A DNA stretch of 64,000 nucleotides, taken from NCBI GenBank assembly GCA_963855995.1, contig OY979717.1:45620044-45684043 (forward strand). Direction: 5' to 3'. How positions within the stretch are numbered: position 1 is the first letter of the stretch; every line of letters starts with the position of its first letter. The translations under genes and the position numbers were made by a program. This stretch comes from Muricea muricata (taxonomy: Eukaryota; Cnidaria; Anthozoa; Malacalcyonacea; Plexauridae). Below the pieces are notes generated by a model. It saw only the letters and a program-made list of their open reading frames with translations, was not told the origin of the DNA and searched no databases. Shown piece after piece: positions 1-12,400 of the stretch.

Positions 1-435
1 AAATAAATCAACATAAATCCGTCAAGCATAGAGTTATTCAGTTTTGAGCTACAGAAACCTGAAAATTGGGAATCATCACAACACAAGGAAAACTGCGCAT
101 TGTAGGGATAGTCGTATAGAATTACCTGAACTTGCTCTTTTCATTTCAAATAAAACCCCCTTCTCCCCCCCCCCCCCGTCTCAACTATTTTTAGAGGGCA
201 ACCACCTCCGACCACCTAGTCTTCCTTGCAATTATGATACCATAGAAAATAAAAATCCATTCTACTTCGAGAATGTGCCCATACGATGTCTACACTATAG
301 ATACCCCACTTAAATCCTCAAATATTTTTCAACCACCCCACCATTTATCCTTCACACTTGTCATTTGAGAGTACCGGTTTTTTCTCGATGTTGCCTGTAC
401 ACTGTCCTCAATTGAAATTATCTTGTATATATTAG
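1..435 (+). other. Intron sequence upstream of the first visible kinesin exon
   Basis: It contains a poly-C tract at about 163-178 and ends in an acceptor (tatattag) directly before the motor-end exon. The motor-domain exons lie outside the window. No other feature is visible. Confidence 0.6.
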
Positions 436-3400
436 CGGACCGGGCCAAACAAATCAAAACGACAGCAGTGGTTAACGAAGATCCGACGGAGAAACTTATC
501 CGTGAGTTGAAAGAAGAAAACGAAAAACTCATGAATATGTTAAAGGCTGCGCAGGCGGGTGAGGTTGTTACGATGAAATCCGAGGATGATGATGACGACG
601 ATGATGATGACGATGAAAACTCGAAGAAGATGTCTGAAGAAGGTATGTATACGAAGAATGTCGAAAAAATATTATTTATTTTTAAGAGGAAACGGAATTA
701 CCTTAATGCCTTACTTGTATCAGCAAAAGCCGTTTCGCAAAGGTACAAGAGTAGATTAGCTGCTAGTTGTTAATAAGTATAGTAAAAAGTACAACAAGAA
801 ATGTTCGAAGCAACTGATTGTTCATGTTTGAGGAACTAATGTCCGCAGAGAATCTAATAATTTCTTGCTTTTTAAAAACAATTGGACTGGAAGTCGTGTA
901 GACATTTAAAAGAAATATTTTTCTTGTCGTTTGCTAAAAGTATCGATTTCCATGTCATTGCAACAGTCCGGTGACCCATTGATGAGCGACGATCAGTTTT
1001 GAAGCGTCGCAAGCTGCTAAGAACCTTGCTTGATCAGGAGACAAACAAGAAGTTTTCAAATCTGCCCAATTACGTCATTCTTCCTGCCTGGAGCTTTAGA
1101 GATCTGTTGCCCAAATGACGTGATATTTTTGGCGGGAGAAGAGCGTTCCCACCATTGTTCCCCCTGGCCCGCACGCCTATTCACGCATAATCATATTGAT
1201 ATAATATAATGTTGTTTTTCTTTTTGAAGATCTTGATGAGCTGAGGAAGCAGATAGAAGAAGAACTGCGGCAACAGGTAAAATTTACCTTTTCACGACTT
1301 AGTCCCAAATTTACAAACGCATAGCTGCTTTGGTTTAAGTACATGTACGATATATTTACGTTGAGCCTTGTCCGTACATGGACGAAGCAGGAGTTTATAT
1401 AAACGAGTTGTTCTGAATTTTTCAGATGCGACAAGAAGAAGAAGTTGCGGATGTAAATAGTTTGAAATTAAAAGAAGCAGAAAGTCTTCACGAGGTATTA
1501 TACTTACTCAAGCTCTTTTCGTTATGTTTAATTTTGAGCGAGGTTTATCGGGGCTTCGGTGCCCTGAAAGACCTTAGGAAAAATTCTTGCGGGAACATTG
1601 TATTTCCTATCATTGTATCCCTGTGCTAAAAACATTGTTGCCGTGACAAAGTGAAAGCCTATGCAATCTGATTTACATTCTTATTTACGCTTTGTTTTGG
1701 TTAAAGTGCATATAGCTCCCAAATTTTTTTAATGAAGCCGAAAGGATTGTGATTTTACAGGATTTTTGGCGCAAGAATTACTGAATTGAAATCAATTTTG
1801 TAGCCTCAGCCCTCGTTGAATATCTGAATTTTATTCAAAATTGCCGCCATTTTGGTTCGCAGCCGCTCATCTATTGTAACAGTCTGGTAGCTAAATAATG
1901 TGTGACGTAAATTCCGGACAAGAATAAAGCTTTTTTGTAGTATTTGCACATGTATTAGGACTGAAATATGCTTATTTATTGTTGTAATGACACTAGACCT
2001 ACTCTGCCATAGTGTACATACTGTCCTTAATGTACATATTTCCAAACATTCTTGAGCCTCGCACTTTGATAGTCTACACTGTAATTAGATAAAATGTCCG
2101 GAATTTACGTTTCAGACCTACTTTGCCCAAACTGTTATGGCGCGGTCGAGAACCAAAGAAGCATATCATTCCTGATTGTATAAAATAAAAAAAAAACAAT
2201 TGGAAAAAGTACTATTTTTTGCATAAAACCAGCAAAAAGACCTCAAACAACGATGAACATTTCATGTAGGTTTCTGCTGTTGCTAAGATGGTTGCTAAGA
2301 AAGCATTTGTTCAGCCAATAGGCGCTTGGCCCTGCACCCGGGATTAGAATCCACGTTCCCTTTTGTTCTCAGTGAAAAAGTTTATTATGCCACCTCTAGT
2401 GTTATTTATAATCTCTATGGTCCCCACAGGCTGAAAATTAATTGAGAATTCTTCGCGCCAAAAATCTCAATATTTCCGATTTCATTACAAAACAATGTGT
2501 AGACAAGCCTTGAATGTGACTGACTCTACTTGTTTAGACTAAACAAGCGAAAAAGAAAGAACAGCAATCTACTCCTCATATTTGGAATCTTAACCCAGAT
2601 CCACAATTATCTGGAATGATTGTATATCTTTTGCAGCAAGGTTGGTGGTCTTAAAAAAAATAAAAACGTATACAAACGTATAAAGGGCTGTGGCATAATC
2701 TATTGTTTTCCACAAATCGTGGAGATCAGGTATTAGTGCGCATGTGCAGGAAGTAAACAAACTAATTAATATAATCCCAACTTTATTCTGATTGGTTAGT
2801 TCAAAAAATACGCGGAGAGAAAGAAATAGATTATGCCAGAGCCCTTCCTTGATGAAGAGGATCACTGGCTCTTGGTACGAGTTCAAATGCATGGCAATTG
2901 TGCATTAAAATTTCAGATATTCAAGATAAGATGTTTTGCTTTAAGGTGACACGCGTGTTGGAAGTAAAAAGGCTGACCCTGTTCCAGATATAACTCTCGT
3001 TGGTCTGAAGTAAGTATTCAGATTTTTAAATATGAATCTTGCATTAAATCTCCGTTAAACAGCTGTGTACATCAACTCATCAACTATAAGTAATTGATAT
3101 CGTAATAGTAAACGGTTAACAATTTAAACGTCACTTCGAAGCGGTATGCGAATTAGGCAAGCGCCTAAATTAAGTATACATAAAAATGATATTAATAAAA
3201 ATATGGACGTTTTCAATGGCGCTTATTAAGCAAGTTTTCTAAAATTTTGAAAGCATTAAAAACACCAGACAAATTTTCAACCTAGTTTGTGCACCCTATG
3301 TAGTCAATTTGTTCACTTAGACCTTTTTCTTTTAATATGCTTCCTATTACTGAAATTCCTCAATCTAACAATTTTCCCCGAGAATCAATTCCTGCTCTCA

Positions 3401-6400
3401 TTATATCAACGATTTTTTTTTTCATTTTCTAGTATTCAAAAAGAGCATGCAATACTGTCAAAGAATGAAAACGAGATAACTATCCAGTCTTGTGGCAATT
3501 CTAAAGTTCTTGTAAATGGTGAACCCCTAACCGAAAAAGAAACATTGCATCACAATGACAGGTAAGAATGTATTGCATTAACAAAATGAACAGCTGCGAC
3601 TTCCGTCGTGCCCATGCTCTTCACTCTACGCTCCTACCTCGCTTCACGGTATAAATCAGCGGCGAGCTTTGGTAGGAATGTAAAGATAAACAGACACGCG
3701 ATACGCGCTCGCAGGAAATTGTAGGTTGAAAAGTTGACAAAAATACAATAATACAATTACCATTATTTTGAAATGGAGTTCAATCACTTTAATTTTGTGA
3801 AATTAACATTAGTAAAATTTCAATACGAAAAATTCCCAGTATATATAGGTAATGCATTAGACAAACGCGTAATCAGCCGTGTTTGTAAGAACTTTTTGTT
3901 TGTATAGTATCTGCTCGGCGAAAAAAGTTTTTTCTACGCCTGAGCATGGGTGCAAACGTTCGCAAAGCTATAAGATCTTTTAGCACCTAAACGAAACAAG
4001 TATAGTTACCAAGTATTTACCAAGTCAATATCCTGCACTTCGATAATATGTTCATAGCTCTTTCTTCTTCTCAACATTTCGGACATGTCTACCAGTGATT
4101 ATTACCCTAGTCAGTACTAATAACTTTACTACTGTATTCTTTACCAGAATAATGTTTGGTTCAAGTCATCTTTATGTGTTCTATCATCCACAAGAACTTG
4201 AGGAAGCTAAGGCGAACGCAGCTGAAATTGAAGAAGTGAATTATGAAATGGCGCAGGAAGAAATCGCGCAAAATTCAGGAGTAAATGTTGAAAAGGGAAC
4301 CGACAAATCGAAAGGTGATAAAAGTCTTCGACCATATTAAGAAAATATATGAAAAGTGTGATACTGCTGGAGGAATCTGGTGACAAGTTAAAATTCTTTG
4401 GCAATTCTGCAGGATCGGCTAAAGTCTTGTTTTAGACTAGACAAAGGTTTTAAACATCTTTCCGTGCTCTTTCGTCGACGGTTATAGGAATGTCGACAAA
4501 CGTTATCATTCCATGCTGGAATTTGTCGGTCGTTTTCGAGCGTTTTCACATCCAAAATAAAAGGATATCAACTATAAAAATAATCATGACATGAAGTGTT
4601 TAGTTTGTGCCCGGAGCTGTTATAAGATAATTTAACTAACTAACATCAAAGTCAATGTACTCCAAAAAACTGTTCTCAGGTATACAAGCTAATTGAATTA
4701 TGTGTTACGGAACAATATTAAACTATAATAAGTATTCAAAAGGAATGAACATTACGCACACAACAGTACATACAAATTAGGTTGTGAAGGGAAACAAATG
4801 AAAAACAAACAGAGTGATGGAAAAATAGATAAAAAAGTTGACAAAGTGAAGCAAACAATACACACGTTTCCGAGGAAAAGATAAATGCATGTGGGAATAG
4901 AGCAGATGAATAAATATGTTGTCAGTCATCTGTCAAGTTATGTATACCCGAAGGCGCCAAAATTATCTTTTGCCTCAGCAACCAAAGTTGTTTGTTAAAT
5001 ATTTGAGTATTTATGGATTATCTTGTAGCATTTCAAAAGAAAAGTAGTAATGCATGAACTTTGTACTTACACGTGTGTATTCTTGAGGCTTTGCTGTCAA
5101 TCATTGATAAAAATATTTCACGCGGTCAGGTAATTTAAATGTTGCGTCATCAAAAAGGTATTTTGTAAAATTTAGTTTAAAAAGGTCGTAGTTCGTAAAG
5201 TAAAATGTATGTGCGTAAAGTTTACGACTTTTCCTGAAAGATGATTAAGTAGAATTTAAGTTTAAGCAATATAAATAGTAAAAATAGCGAGTGTAAGTTT
5301 GACTTGAGAGTTGTGAATTCCTTCGGCAGCAGTTCGTCTTCCGTCTCTAGTTTCTCGTATCCTACAGGAATGCAGCGATATTTTGGAGGTCTGTATTTGT
5401 TGGGGCTTTTTGATTTGTATTTTGAGAAATCAAGTTTCTCTGGCTCGTTCGTAGGTTCTGTTTGGGTGCCAACGTCTTTACTGTTTTGTTGAGCTTTTTT
5501 CGTAGATGATGGTTTTGTGTCCGTCGGCGGGTAGGGACAAAATATTATAGGTAGATAGACTGTATAGGTTGGAAATGAGTCGTGGTTCATACCAGGTTAT
5601 GTAAAAAGTTGACAACAAAGAAGAACGCCGTTCCTCCACCACTGTTATAATTTATTTATTTATTTCTACGCGAGGTAGGAGATCTTTACAATGTTTTTCT
5701 ACAGTCTCTATAGCTCATCGTTCTTCTTGCGTCTTTTCTTGTCCTGTGTAGTCTTGTGTTCTGTCTTGAGTATTGTTGATGACTTTTTTAGTGTCTCTGC
5801 AACTGCTTACTGTCGACTACTTGCTAGGTCCCCACTTTTATAGTCACGGATAGCTACGCTTGCTATACACGTGGACAGTTGAGTGGGCTGATTCTGACTA
5901 ACCAATCAGCTTTCGACAGTCGTGTATTGTAGTCTTGATTCCAGCTCTCTACGCTTGTTTGTGTAGGGCGTTTTCACAACTCTCAAGTCAAACTTACACT
6001 CGCTATTTTTACTATTTATATTGCTTAAACTTAAATTCTACTTAATCATCTTTCAGGAAAAGTCGTAAACTTTACGCACATACATTTTACTTTACGAACT
6101 ACGACCTTTTTAAACTAAATTTTACAAAATACCTTTTTGATGACGCAACATTTAAATTACCTGACCGCGTGAAATATTTTTATCAATGATTGACAGCAAA
6201 GCCTCAAGAATACACACGTGTAAGTACAAAGTTCATGTATTACTACTTTTCTTTTGAAATGCTACAAGATAATCCATAAATACTCAAATATTTAACAAAC
6301 AACTTTGGTTGCTGAGGCAAAAGATAATTTTGGCGCCTTCGGGTATACATAACTTGACAGATGACTGACAACATATTTATTCATCTGCTCTATTCCCACA

Positions 6401-9400
6401 TGCATTTATCTTTTCCTCGGAAACGTGTGTATTGTTTGCTTCACTTTGTCAACTTTTTTTATCTATTTTTCCATCACTCTGTTTGTTTTTCATTTGTTTC
6501 CCTTCACAACCTAATTTGTATGTACTTTTGTGTGCGTATTGTTCATTCCTTTTGAATACTTATTATAGTTTAATATTGTTCCGTAACATATGTTTGAACT
6601 CCTATTTAGATGAATTGCTAATACAAGAAGATTTACTCGACATTCTTCCTATGATTGAAGAGGCTAACGCTATCAGCGAAGAACTCGACAAAAAGGTAAT
6701 TATGAAGGACAATTATATTAAAAAATTACTTTCGGTCATCTACAAAAGAACATTTCAGATTGATAATAGACGGATTTTTCACATGTTTATTTTACATTTC
6801 GTATTACCAATTCATATTTCATTGTCAATTACCTTCATTATAAAGTATAGAACGCGCAAGTTATAACGAGTCTTTTAATATCTTGCAACAGCTTGTGCCA
6901 AAAACGCGCAAGTTATAACGAGTCTTTTAATATCTTGCAACAGCTTGTTGTATTGCCGATATCAGGGGATTATTTCCCTTGCCTCACAAGTCAGAATGAC
7001 TGCTGTCGAAAGTATAGTGTAACTTTAGATTCGTACGTGGCAGTTTTTGCCAACTCGGTTCTATACAGAAAGCTTATTTGTCCCGGCAAAGTGAGTAACT
7101 TGAGCCCAAATTGACCAATCAGACTGCAGGATTCTTGAAGCCCTTATAATGAATTTAAATATTAAATTTTGCCACTTAAATGTGCGCCAACCCATGTACA
7201 GGCGGGGAGGGGTTGATAACGTCAACCCTATAAACATATATTGTAATCATGTAACAAATTATGACCTCATTCTACACTCTAAATTTCTGAGTGTAAATTA
7301 CTGCCTCTGTAGAAACACCAAAAAAGGTGTATATTTACGCATTGGTGTTTTTTTACACCAAAAAGGCGCCTACGGCACCTAAATTTACGCCTTTTTGGTG
7401 TAAAAAAACACCAACGTAAATATACACCTTTTTGGTGTTTCTACAGGGCAGCAATTTACACTTTTTTGGTGTTTGCACCAAGTGATTATTGCTTTTATTG
7501 ATTCACATTTCAAATTTCAATACGCATTTTGAAATTTACTACTGCCAAATTTACCATCTGTACTGCGCGGACTATATAATACTGCACGCGCTGAAATTGG
7601 TCTTGGGTTGGAGTTCCAAAATTGCATGTACCTCGTTCCTTTATTTTTATTTAACTTTTTTAAACATTTCTTGCAGCGACAGGTGTTGATGTTCACTGTC
7701 GATTTTTGTTTGATTCGTTCTTTATTGGCAAATATTTCAGTCCACGGATTTTTCTTAATATTTTGTGCTTTTGTTTTAAAAGGTCAAATTTGAAGCCTGT
7801 GTACTTTCGCCCAAGTCAAGAGGTCTTGTCACAGGACATCCAGAGGTAAAGATTTTGATTTATGTATTAATCCTAAATTACAAGATACAAGTCTTAAATT
7901 ACAAGATACAAGTAACTGTATATGAATCTTGCAAAAGGTACAAATCAATCAAAACCTTGATGAAATAAATAATTTGCCTTTTACGCAAACTTTTGAATTA
8001 AGAAAATATATTAGCACGCCTGGAAAGAGCATCCTAAATTTCACAAAATTGCGAAGCTTGGCTGCGAAATTATTACAAAATGTGTAAAATATAATTCAGC
8101 GAAATTTGAAAATTTTTTGTACTTTTGTTTCACGCGTGGAAAGGCTTATCACTATGTTGCCATGTGGTATAGCCTTTTCCGCGCGTAATACAAAAGTATA
8201 CAAACTTCACGGGACTATTTTCATTTTCCAACCAAACTTCACAATATTTTTTCTGTACTGATGTTTTTTTTTATTTTCAAAGCTACTTAAGGAAATGGTA
8301 TTAAAATTGTTTATAGACGTGCAACTTCTAATACGATATGGTAGATTGTTCCACAACGTTGGGGCAGTCATGCACAAAATGCCGATGTTGTATAGTGTTA
8401 CTGACTTATAAGATTCCGTAAATAATGTGGAGCCATCCCATGGATGGCTTTGAACGTAAGTAAAGCTACTTTGGAGGTTCAACCTTGCAATTCTTGGATT
8501 CCTAAAGTATTAGACGCGCAACAGCATTTTGGACTCTTTGCAACTTAGAGTGCTGATATTGTATGGGTAATCTGTACGACAAAATGTTGGAATGGTCCAA
8601 ACGACTTGGTATGAATACGTGCATTGTAATTTTCTAGGTGTTCATCATCATGAAGAATCTTCAATCTGGTTTGGAATGGATGTGGCCGAGAACGAAGTTT
8701 ATCAACAGAAAATACTTGATGCAAGAAATGTACCAAAACTTCGAAGAGGGAGAGGAATGGGAACTACCTGATGAACGTGATCCATTCACTGAGTTAGATA
8801 CCACTGATGTTATGATTGGTTGTGTTGAAGTTTATCTCGAGTCAATTGGCTATATGGTATGTGACTACTAAATGTACTAGTTAGAAGCTTTGGCGTCGGT
8901 GTTTTTAACTAAGCAAGGGCGATAATCTTTTGAGCATGAAACCTGCCGTTTAGGCCAGGGTTTAAAGAAACTATTAAAATTATGAATGTGCTTTATTTAA
9001 CAATTAGATTACGAGCTCGAGATTTCCATGTGGCGCATCAACCGTCTAGAAATTGAGAGCGAGTAATCTATTTGTTGCAGTAAATTGATTTTTAAGCCAT
9101 TTTGTTATAAAAATGCCACAAATTGTCTTTGAATTGAAAAAATACCCCAGGAAAATTGTTGTTTTGCTACTTGCTATCTATCGAGGACGTAATAAGTAAA
9201 AGTAGAATTACATATAATATTTATATATTTGCGGGGAACACTGAGTATTTTCATAAAGTACACAACAACGGTAACTCCAAATAAAGACAACATTATGATT
9301 CGACGTTTCGACTCCATTTAGTCATTATCAGGAATGGATAATGTTACATATAGCAATGCCTAATATATACAGTTGTAATTCGATATCTGCTACAAGAAAA

Positions 9401-12400
9401 CTATTAGTTCTCGAGACGCTTTGATGCCATGGTTGAGTTCCGATTTTTGCCTGTGATTCGCAATTCGCAAGTCTTACCGTTGTTGTATATTTATATACAA
9501 TATATAATTATTTATAACGCTACTGAGTCTGTCCCAAACTGTTTTACTTAATTTTCCAACTTGCAATTGCGGCTAAACTTTGATTTTCATTCGACACGTG
9601 TATCATTCTCAGCTGTCAACAGAACACAAACCACGTTGCAAAAACGCAGCATGCACTTACATCTTAAGTGTAATTTCCCCATGACAGGTAGAGCTTATGC
9701 AAAATGTATTTAATTTTGCTCTTATTCGTATTCGGACATATTCAAAGCATGAGCAAAAACCTTTATTTCACCGTTGCAACCAAACGAAAGCAGCTAATAT
9801 TTGCAAAGAGACCAGCCAACATTGTAAATTTTTGTTTCATCTATTCTTTTAACTGCAGTTCAGTCAATAGTGATTTTATTTCTTATTTTCTCGGAGTGAC
9901 ATTTTTCTGAGACATTTTGTGGAGAATACAAAACACAGTACATGATTGAACAAACGTAACTAGGAAATATCGTGGTGTCTTAACATATAATATATAAAGT
10001 ATTTTAAAGACAGCCAGTCCATGATGCACAAGATCATTTGTTTAGATTGATATCAGAGAACAATTGACGATAAACGATTACAGAGGTCAAGAAGTTGGAT
10101 ATTTGAATGTAAGTAATTGCAGTCATTAAGACATACTTCGGTGAAAAGTTATGATTGCATAGGCTTGCGTAAAAATAGTTTTGTGTATCTTGCATCATGT
10201 CATGTACACAGCCAAAAAATAGCCAGAATGAACAACTTGCTGCAGGTCGATGAAAACAGCATTGAACAATGTTTTTTCTAGGATGCCAGCCAACATTGTT
10301 CTAGTATGTTTAACAATACTGAACAACATTGTTGAGCCTGAATCAGGTGTAACAATACTGTTCAATATTGTTAACAGCCTGAAACAATGTTGGCGGCAAA
10401 ATGTTGTTCAATGCTGTTTTCATCAACCTGGAACAAGTTGTTCATTTTTTGCTGTGTACTCAGGTGAAAGTGATATTCGTGGTGTTACTTAAAGTAACAT
10501 ATCCATTCCGGGCAAGCTGAAGCTGATTCAAAGACCAAGTGTTAATATCAATGTTGTTTTGAGTGCATGTAATGGCCGTTTTTATACTAAAGAATGCGTC
10601 TGGAGGCATAATGCGCCCTTCTATATTGTTCGTCTAGTGTAAATCCGACGAACTAGCATGCAAACAGATTTATAATTTTTTTCTACCTTTTTGTATCACG
10701 GTCTCAGAATAGTCGGATGATCCGTCTCTGTGCTGTTTTTATACACACAGACGCATAATAGGTCTAGACGAACTATCGTCGATAGTGCGTCCATTCAGAC
10801 AAAGAACCGAACATAGTTCATCCAGACGCATAATGCGTCTGTGTGTCGTCTTTATACACACGGACGCATAATACGTCTAGACGAACTATCGTCGATAGCG
10901 CGTCTGTTAAGACGAAGAACCGAATGCGTCTTGTGTCCGTCTTTATACTACGCATAATCAGACGAATAATAAATCCTTGCCCAAGTTCGTCCAGACGCAT
11001 AATGCGTCTCTGGTATAAAAACGGCCAATCCTAATTTTCTTTATTATATAGTTAACAGTAAGATAGTAAAGATACACGTGCAGTGAGATATGTTCCACTT
11101 ATGCCATATATACAGAGATTTACGCGAGGTAGACGGGTGAAATTAAAATCATATTTTCATCGTGGAGAACCAAATAACCGTTTTCATTGGTAATACGGTT
11201 TTTATCACTAGCGAAAAGTTTTTTCTACGGTTTTCGCCATTGGTTGCTGTTTCATTGTGTTAGTGAGGCTTCCAGTGTCAAAACGATCTGTATACGCGTA
11301 TGGCATAAACAAATTACTGCATGGTTGACTCGTTTGTACAATTTTTATTATGCACCTGTTGTCACTTGTTTTTGATACGCACTTGTTGTCTTGATTGTTA
11401 GCAATCTTTCACAACCGGTGCATAAAACTCGTACGTATTTGCTCGCCAGTATCTTCACTAGTGAAGATTTTGATCACGTGATCATTTCCTGCCAATAATA
11501 TTGGGTTTTCAAATTATTCACATGCGAACCACAATCAAACTATTCCTAACAATTTGATCAACTTTTCCAGATGGAAGTTGTGCCGTTGAAAGAAGATGGA
11601 AAAGAAATAACAGAAAGTGATGATATATTCATTGAAAATCCTAGCAATCTGGTAAGCAATTGTCGGAAAATCATCCAGTTCCTCTTGTCTTCTTGTCTTC
11701 TTGTAAATACGATTTTGTGATTGAACAATTTGAATTTGATTTGTAGAACCTAAAAGACTCTAAGTTTGCAAAAATATTTAAAAATACTAATGCTACCGCA
11801 AGCATAGGAAGTGCTTACGTTAACGTTAATTAAGTGTCAACGGCTTTAGCTTGTAAAATTCACGACTGATGGAACATTTTGCGCGTGCAATACATAGATT
11901 GGCAAGAGACTGGAGTTTGTAGTGAAGATTGTAAATGCGAGAGGGATCCCGAAGATGTACACGGTAAGCATACATTCGTTTCTCTCATTATCCAAACGTG
12001 TAGAAAGAGTCATCGTTATCAACACTGTGAACATTTAACCACATTGTCAAATGAAAACCAAGGGAAATTTAAAATAATTTTGTTCCCAGACAGCCGGCAA
12101 TTTAAAAGTTAGTACCACTCACTTTGTTTCTAGTAATACCGGCCCACAGCAATTTTCGCATGCTGCTGTGGTAACCTTCCCTTGTAGTAAAGCTTAGCAA
12201 AAGAAAATAACCTTTTTCGCGAAATGGTGCAATTTTGTCTTCACAAAGTTTACAGAAACATTCACAATTCAGCAACCGTTGATGAACTTTTTTGACAAGA
12301 ATCTCAATACAATTGTGGTATTCTAGCGAAGGAAAAATCATCTTAAAATCATGTTTACGCATTTCCCACATAATTATGTTGTTTTGGAAAGCATGCGCTT

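Larger units (their letters stand above)
4701..6591. mobile_element. Foldback element with about 0.6-kb inverted arms, in a kinesin intron
   Basis: The left arm (about 4701-5315) and right arm (about 5970-6591) are near-perfect reverse complements. For example, the end gttacggaacaatattaaac at the left reappears inverted at the right end, and cttgagagttgtg closes the inner side. The loop (about 5316-5969) holds an LTR-like sequence. The right terminus stops about 18 bp before the acceptor of exon 6610-6695. No transposase is seen, so the element would be non-autonomous. A local inverted duplication is the alternative. Confidence 0.85.

Noticed and set aside
10843-11034. Opposed ORFs on both strands
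   Set aside because: Consequence of the symmetric GACGCATAAT repeat blocks.
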